Shown: positions 59,715-64,000 of the stretch, one piece after another
Layout: every line of letters begins with the position of its first letter
Numbering within the stretch: the stretch's first letter is position 1
Assembly (NCBI GenBank): GCA_023212645.1
Contig: JALBYC010000002.1
Location: 62,001 to 126,000, forward strand
DNA length: 64,000 nt
Reading direction: 5' to 3'
From: Farysia itapuensis
Taxonomy: Eukaryota; Basidiomycota; Ustilaginomycetes; Ustilaginales; Ustilaginaceae
Notes under the pieces: model-generated
Database searches by the model: none
What the model saw: only the letters and a program-made list of their open reading frames with translations
Told to the model about the DNA's origin: nothing
Program-made: the position numbers and the translations under genes

Positions 59715-61910
59715 TCAAAATCGGGTATGTTGTACGTCATAGTATCCTGGTACGACTTGTTGCAGCCAATCGAGGTCGTCAAGCACGGTAAGGTCGCGGA
59801 GGTAAAGTTTCGTGCTTTCGTCGCGCAACGTGCTGTCACTGACTGCTGACTCGACAGCCTCGCCATACATGACCCAGGATGCAGATGAGCCGTCGGCACT
59901 TGCCGGCGGACTACGGTTGAAAAAAACAGACGTCGGATGCGCATAGGCCTCTTTACTACCAGGAACGGTTCGGAACGTCATTGTCGCCGGACTGTACCGC
60001 GCTACATTGGTGAAAAGCCCGGACAGAAGCGTCTTGCGCAACGAGACTGTGTCGTCCCCGCACGACGCGGTTGCGTCCACGTCTTTGTCCCCGCTTTGCT
60101 GTTGAAAACGTAGCAGGTACTTTTCGAGCTGGTTACGGATGTTGACCGCCCGACTGAGGACTTGGAAGTTGAGACGGTGTTTGCCGCACCAACCGGCGCT
60201 TTTCTTACCAATTCGCGGGTCGACAAAGGCGGCATACACATTGAGCAGAGTGATCGCGTCGCCTTCTTGGGCGGTAAAGCGGCGGATACTGAGCTGTGTC
60301 TCGGGCGAGTCGGGACGGTAGAAGGGGGACGTGACTTGAGACATTGCCAATATGCTGAGCACTTCCTTCGCACATCCAACCATACCTTCGATTGAGGACG
60401 GTTTGGCAGAAGCGAGTAGGATCCTCGCCAGGTTCGGCGCGAGGGGTAGTTCCGCCATTAGGTGCCCTAGTGTTGTAAGTCGTGCGTGGTCGTCCAGGGC
60501 GCTGAGCGCGACGAGATACTGAAGCGCGCTGGCAAGTGTTTCGGGCGCGGGTGCCGGTGGCACATAGTCAAAGCGCACAAGATTGTCCACACCCAGCGAT
60601 TTCAACTGCAGCACAGGCTGGGCGAGGTTCATCCGAGCCAGCTCTGGCAGCGTCGCTTGCTGCATGTTTGTCTGGTAGAAGGACTCTGTGTACAGTCGAA
60701 GACACTTGCCGGGACGAGTGCGTCCAGCACGGCCGGCTCGTTGAACGGCCGATGCGCGCGAGATAGGCACTATGCTCAGCTGCTCGTGAGCGTACCCTTG
60801 CATCGAAGTCGTTCGCAGCTTGACCAGACCACAGTCGACGACATAGACCGCGCCATCAAGTGTCACACTCGCCTCTGCGATGTTGGTCGCAACAACCACC
60901 TTGCGTTCGTTCGCCAAGCATGGGCTGAACACGTCCGTCTGTTCCAAAGCTGATAAGCCAGCGTGCAGCGGAACAAGCTTCATAGTTGCCGCCGAGATGG
61001 GGAGATTGGCCTGCAGATCTGCGAGCGTCTGCAGCGCCCAGTCGATCTCCTGGCGGCCGGTCAAGAAAACCAGGATATCACCGCGTGGCTCTTTGAGATG
61101 GATGTTCCATACAGTATCCACCGCACACTGAACATAGTCAGACGTTGGCTCGTCCAAATACGCAATGTCAACAGGGAATGTTCTGCCTTTCAGCTCCAGG
61201 ATGGCTACTTTGCTTTGCTCCGTAGGCGGTGTCTTGTCTGTCCAGACCTGGTTGTCGGTGAAAAAGTCCTTGAAGGCAAGTGCGTCCATGGTTGCGCTGG
61301 AGACAATGATACGCAGCTCTGGCCTCTTGCGAGCGACTTTCTTTAGTAGCCCAAGAAGTAAATCTGTCTGGTAGCCTCGTTCGTGTGCTTCGTCGACCAT
61401 GATGACGCTGTAGCGGGACAGCAGTGGGTCACGAAGACACTCGCGCAACAGCATACCGTCGGTCAGATACTTGATCTTGGTATGAGCTGGGTGCGAGCAG
61501 TCCTCGAAGCGGATCGTGTAGCCTACTTGCTGCCCGAGCATGCAGTCAATTTCCTGTGCTACTCGAGCGGCAATGCTAGTGGCTGCCAGCCGACGTGGCT
61601 GCGTACAGGCTATCACCCGATCGAATGATGCCCATCCTGCCTCGTACAGATACTGCGGGATCTGCGTTGTCTTTCCCGAGCCTGTCTCGCCAACGACAAT
61701 GACGAATTGGTAGGTCTCGACGTGGTACAGCAGCGCATTGCGCTGTGCATAGATGGGAAGCGTGCGGCGCAGCGCAGACACATTGTCCGTATGTAACGCA
61801 GTCGAGGGCGGGATGAGGGTATCTTGCGACTGAGCAGCACGATCTACCGAGCTACCCGGGGCTGTCGATCCTGGTTTCCAGAACCTACGGCCCGCGCTAG
61901 TAGCTGTCAT
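59715..61910 (-). CDS. DHX35: DEAH-box RNA helicase, DHX35 family
   Basis: 731 residues, single exon. It begins with the family's RRFWKPG segment. The helicase core shows GETGSGKT (motif I, about 75), TQPRR (Ia), DEAHERG (II), SAT (III), FLTGRQEID (IV), TNIAEASVTLDG (V) and QRAGRAGR (VI), followed by the winged-helix, ratchet and OB-fold (HA2/OB) region, ending near VPGYYDVQHTRF. DHX35 is an ATP-dependent helicase found in late spliceosomal complexes; it is absent from budding yeast but frequent in other fungi. Length matches human DHX35 (703). Closer match to DHX35 than to Prp2/16/22/43 comes from the N-terminus and lack of long extensions. It is divergent from the CHMP7-like gene (129 bp) and converges with RIM13 (97 bp). 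Confidence 0.92.
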   Translation of the reverse strand: MTATSAGRRFWKPGSTAPGSSVDRAAQSQDTLIPPSTALHTDNVSALRRTLPIYAQRNALLYHVETYQFVIVVGETGSGKTTQIPQYLYEAGWASFDRVIACTQPRRLAATSIAARVAQEIDCMLGQQVGYTIRFEDCSHPAHTKIKYLTDGMLLRECLRDPLLSRYSVIMVDEAHERGYQTDLLLGLLKKVARKRPELRIIVSSATMDALAFKDFFTDNQVWTDKTPPTEQSKVAILELKGRTFPVDIAYLDEPTSDYVQCAVDTVWNIHLKEPRGDILVFLTGRQEIDWALQTLADLQANLPISAATMKLVPLHAGLSALEQTDVFSPCLANERKVVVATNIAEASVTLDGAVYVVDCGLVKLRTTSMQGYAHEQLSIVPISRASAVQRAGRAGRTRPGKCLRLYTESFYQTNMQQATLPELARMNLAQPVLQLKSLGVDNLVRFDYVPPAPAPETLASALQYLVALSALDDHARLTTLGHLMAELPLAPNLARILLASAKPSSIEGMVGCAKEVLSILAMSQVTSPFYRPDSPETQLSIRRFTAQEGDAITLLNVYAAFVDPRIGKKSAGWCGKHRLNFQVLSRAVNIRNQLEKYLLRFQQQSGDKDVDATASCGDDTVSLRKTLLSGLFTNVARYSPATMTFRTVPGSKEAYAHPTSVFFNRSPPASADGSSASWVMYGEAVESAVSDSTLRDESTKLYLRDLTVLDDLDWLQQVVPGYYDVQHTRF

Positions 61911-62039
61911 TTCCCCACAAGGCGAAGGGAGGGGTTGAGGGACCCAACCTAGGAAATCTGGGTTTTTGTTTCTTTTGGCTCAATTGGCTCCACTTTGTTT
62001 GACAGCCAGCAGCATCATCTTTCACGCCTCTGCCCAAGC

Positions 62040-63587
62040 ATGTCGTCCGCCGCGACACAGGGCGCGGGTCTACAGGCCTACCTGTCTTCACATCCCAGCT
62101 TCCAGGATCCACGTTCATCGTCGTCAGCGCTACCTTCGCTCTACTCAGACTTGTCGCGTCAACGCAAGAGCAACCCGGCTGGTTATCGCGCCAATATCGA
62201 ATGGTGGAGAGACATCCTCACCGACGTCACATGGCAAGGTGTGCAGCTCGACGCAAGCGACAAGGATCGCCAGCCCAACGATAAGTCAGGCTTGAATCAG
62301 GCTTCCTCAAGCCGTACAGTCTTCCATCTGGATGAGACAACTAAAATTCGCTGGACAGTGTCGTCCGTCGGTAGACCGCTTGGGCTAGGAACGGTACTGT
62401 CTGAGTTGGAGAAGACGGGCCATGCAACATCCTTGCCACGCTTCATGCAGTCTTCAGTGCCGATAAAAGGCCCACAAACACAATCTGGCGGTTTGCGTTC
62501 CTACGTGCCCTCTGTCAGCACTGTTGCATCTACACTCTTGCTCTCACCAGCTAAATGGGCCGTCTCGCAGCTAGGCCTGCCAAACATCACCGGCAGTGGT
62601 GGGTCTAGTGACGACTCCGACTATAGCGAGGATGAAGTGCTCTTCAAGCGCAAAAAGGGCGACTATGTCATCTTTGAAAACGTCGCACGTCTATCTTCGG
62701 CCTTTTTGGAGCAGCATTGGGCAACTAGCTCGCTCAGTCCCCTTACAGGCTTGCTGACCATGGCTGAATTCACCGACAAGCTGACATCAGTATGCAAAGC
62801 TCAATATGGATTCGTACCGAGTGAACAGGACATACAAGTTGTGCTCAAACACCTGACACGCGATTGCGGAGGGGTGGCGACGTCTGAGCGAAACATTGTC
62901 AAGCTGGCAAGCTCAGAACTGGATCCCACCGTCAAAGAGATCACAGAGGAAGATCGAGGAGTCCTCGCGGTCAAGACGACACATCGACAGCTGGAGCTCC
63001 AGATCGCAGATCTAGAAGCCAAGATTGCAGAACGCAATACTCGGATCAAGACCTACCTCGCTGCAGGGCAGAAACCTCAAGCGCTCTCCTATCTGCGCAG
63101 TCGCAAGGCACTGGAAGAACTGCTAACGCGGCGCATGAACACTCTTGAAACACTCACTGGCGTTCTGCTCAAAATCGAACAGGCAAAGGGCGATGTCGAG
63201 ATCGTCAAGAGCTACCAAACCAGCAGCAGTGTGTTGGACAGCATCCTGGCCAATCCCGAACTCAAGATGGACAATGTCGATTCCACCGTTGCAAAATTGG
63301 AAGACAGTCTGGCTAGCCACCAACAGGTCGATGACGCCTTGCGTGACATTGGCCAGACTGGCGCGCAAATTGACGAGGACGAAATCCAAGACGAGCTAGA
63401 AGCATTATTGCAAGAGCAACGTCAGCAGCAGAAGCCCGCCGACGACAAACAGGCTCAACAAGCAACCGAGCAACAAGATCAAGACGAAGAGCTGAGACGT
63501 CGTCTAGAACAGCTGCGACTTCCGACAGAACAGCCCAAAGTTTCTCAAGACAGCGTACATAGCATCAAGCCGATAGCAGAATCATGA
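62040..63587 (+). CDS. CHMP7-like ESCRT-III protein
   Basis: 515 residues from ATG 62040; a longer frame opening at 61995 has no ATG. The N-terminal half (about 40-280) resembles the tandem winged-helix region of CHMP7, with IEWWRDILTDVTWQG and FLEQHWATSSLSPLTGLL. The C-terminal half (about 300-480) is a Snf7-type helical core: VKTTHRQLELQIADLEAKI, ALSYLRSRKALEELLTRRMN and an acidic end IDEDEIQDELEALL that resembles MIM-like helices. CHMP7 recruits ESCRT-III for nuclear-envelope sealing and surveillance; in fungi Chm7 has that role. The Gln-rich tail (about 455-500) is low complexity. I assign the family with good confidence and the nuclear-envelope role by homology. Confidence 0.86.
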   Translation: MSSAATQGAGLQAYLSSHPSFQDPRSSSSALPSLYSDLSRQRKSNPAGYRANIEWWRDILTDVTWQGVQLDASDKDRQPNDKSGLNQASSSRTVFHLDETTKIRWTVSSVGRPLGLGTVLSELEKTGHATSLPRFMQSSVPIKGPQTQSGGLRSYVPSVSTVASTLLLSPAKWAVSQLGLPNITGSGGSSDDSDYSEDEVLFKRKKGDYVIFENVARLSSAFLEQHWATSSLSPLTGLLTMAEFTDKLTSVCKAQYGFVPSEQDIQVVLKHLTRDCGGVATSERNIVKLASSELDPTVKEITEEDRGVLAVKTTHRQLELQIADLEAKIAERNTRIKTYLAAGQKPQALSYLRSRKALEELLTRRMNTLETLTGVLLKIEQAKGDVEIVKSYQTSSSVLDSILANPELKMDNVDSTVAKLEDSLASHQQVDDALRDIGQTGAQIDEDEIQDELEALLQEQRQQQKPADDKQAQQATEQQDQDEELRRRLEQLRLPTEQPKVSQDSVHSIKPIAES

Positions 63588-63915
63588 CCACCAGGGAAAA
63601 GACCGCATCCATCGCACACATCACCCATGGCGCCTGTGCTGAGATTCTGTTCTTGTAATTTTGGAGGAGACAATGAGAAATACATGCGTCTGCCACGAAG
63701 GACAAGAGCGCAGATGATGCGAGTCACGGGAGCAAAGTAGACACTTGCACGTCCGTGTGACTCTCTACAGAAGCGCAATTTGCTGCGTTCTGCCGGCAGA
63801 GGTGTTGGAAATCATCTTGCCAATGGTGTATATCGAATGATGCAGAGTGAAGGAGATGCGAAAAAGGAGAAAGATGATGCCGAAACGAGTGCGAGACTTG
63901 TCCGAGGGGATGGGT
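63588..63915. other. Convergent 3' interval CHMP7-like / RPS30
   Basis: 328 bp between two stop codons. Only 3' UTR-like sequence is expected; no gene is seen. Confidence 0.5.
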
Positions 63916-64000
63916 TTACTTGTTCTCGCCGTTGGGGTTCATGCGACGCTTGCCACCGGGGCCAGTGACGGCGTTGACGAATCGACGGGTGTACAAGAGT
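63916..64000 (-). CDS. RPS30: Ribosomal protein eS30 (Rps30), C-terminal fragment
   Basis: The last 27 codons and a TAA stop (63918-63916) read LLYTRRFVNAV...GKRRMNPNGENK, matching the eS30 C-terminus (LYTKRFVN...GKRKMNPN). The gene runs off the right edge, so its N-terminus is not seen. eS30 is a small, basic 40S ribosomal protein; in many eukaryotes it is made as a ubiquitin-like fusion, which cannot be judged here. Two residues (PG) appear inserted relative to the usual C-terminal loop. Confidence 0.9.
   Translation of the reverse strand, partial: LLYTRRFVNAVTGPGGKRRMNPNGENK

Overview
The window is nuclear DNA from a basidiomycete fungus, most likely a smut or smut-like yeast (Ustilaginomycotina). 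Three things point there. Genes are dense and on both strands. Introns are few and short (about 54-107 nt, GTRAGT-type donors). The cytoplasmic dynein heavy chain stops at AAA4 of the motor, which is the split-gene arrangement reported for Ustilago maydis (dyn1/dyn2). Nothing looks bacterial, viral or organellar. The species cannot be fixed from the sequence alone.

Layout. 1-10.7 kb: cohesin subunit Scc3 (cut by the left edge), a divergent DHHC acyltransferase, the cleavage/polyadenylation factor Rna14, a ZNF830-type zinc-finger protein and the Hsp70/Hsp90 co-chaperone Sti1. A 142-bp element with perfect 48-bp inverted ends sits in the Rna14/ZNF830 promoter interval. 10.9-18 kb: sterol glucosyltransferase Atg26, RNA polymerase III subunit Rpc31 and a five-exon Hem2. 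18-20.5 kb: a gene-poor interval. 20.5-29.7 kb: a Zn2Cys6 regulator, a cytochrome P450, a DHA2-type MFS exporter and a membrane alpha/beta hydrolase. This is the only stretch that looks accessory. 29.8-42.4 kb: V-ATPase subunit F (four exons), Rpd3-class deacetylase, a large GYF protein, mitochondrial Mdj1, an SDR, a low-molecular-weight tyrosine phosphatase and the cytochrome oxidase factor Pet100 (three exons). 43-54 kb: the dynein N-terminal half, then tail-to-tail polyubiquitin containing an 8-N assembly gap. 54.8-64 kb: Prp4 kinase, calpain protease Rim13/PalB, DEAH helicase DHX35, a CHMP7-like ESCRT protein and the C-terminus of ribosomal protein eS30, cut by the right edge.

Most genes are housekeeping and not functionally clustered. 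Two groupings may matter. The regulator-P450-exporter trio shares a promoter interval with two arrays of 7-bp repeats, one of them rich in CCG/CGG triplets. Rim13 and the CHMP7-like gene, both linked to ESCRT, are separated by only one gene. Exon structures, including those of two small genes fragmented by introns (VMA7 and PET100), were worked out by reading splice sites and checking phase; no transcript data were available.
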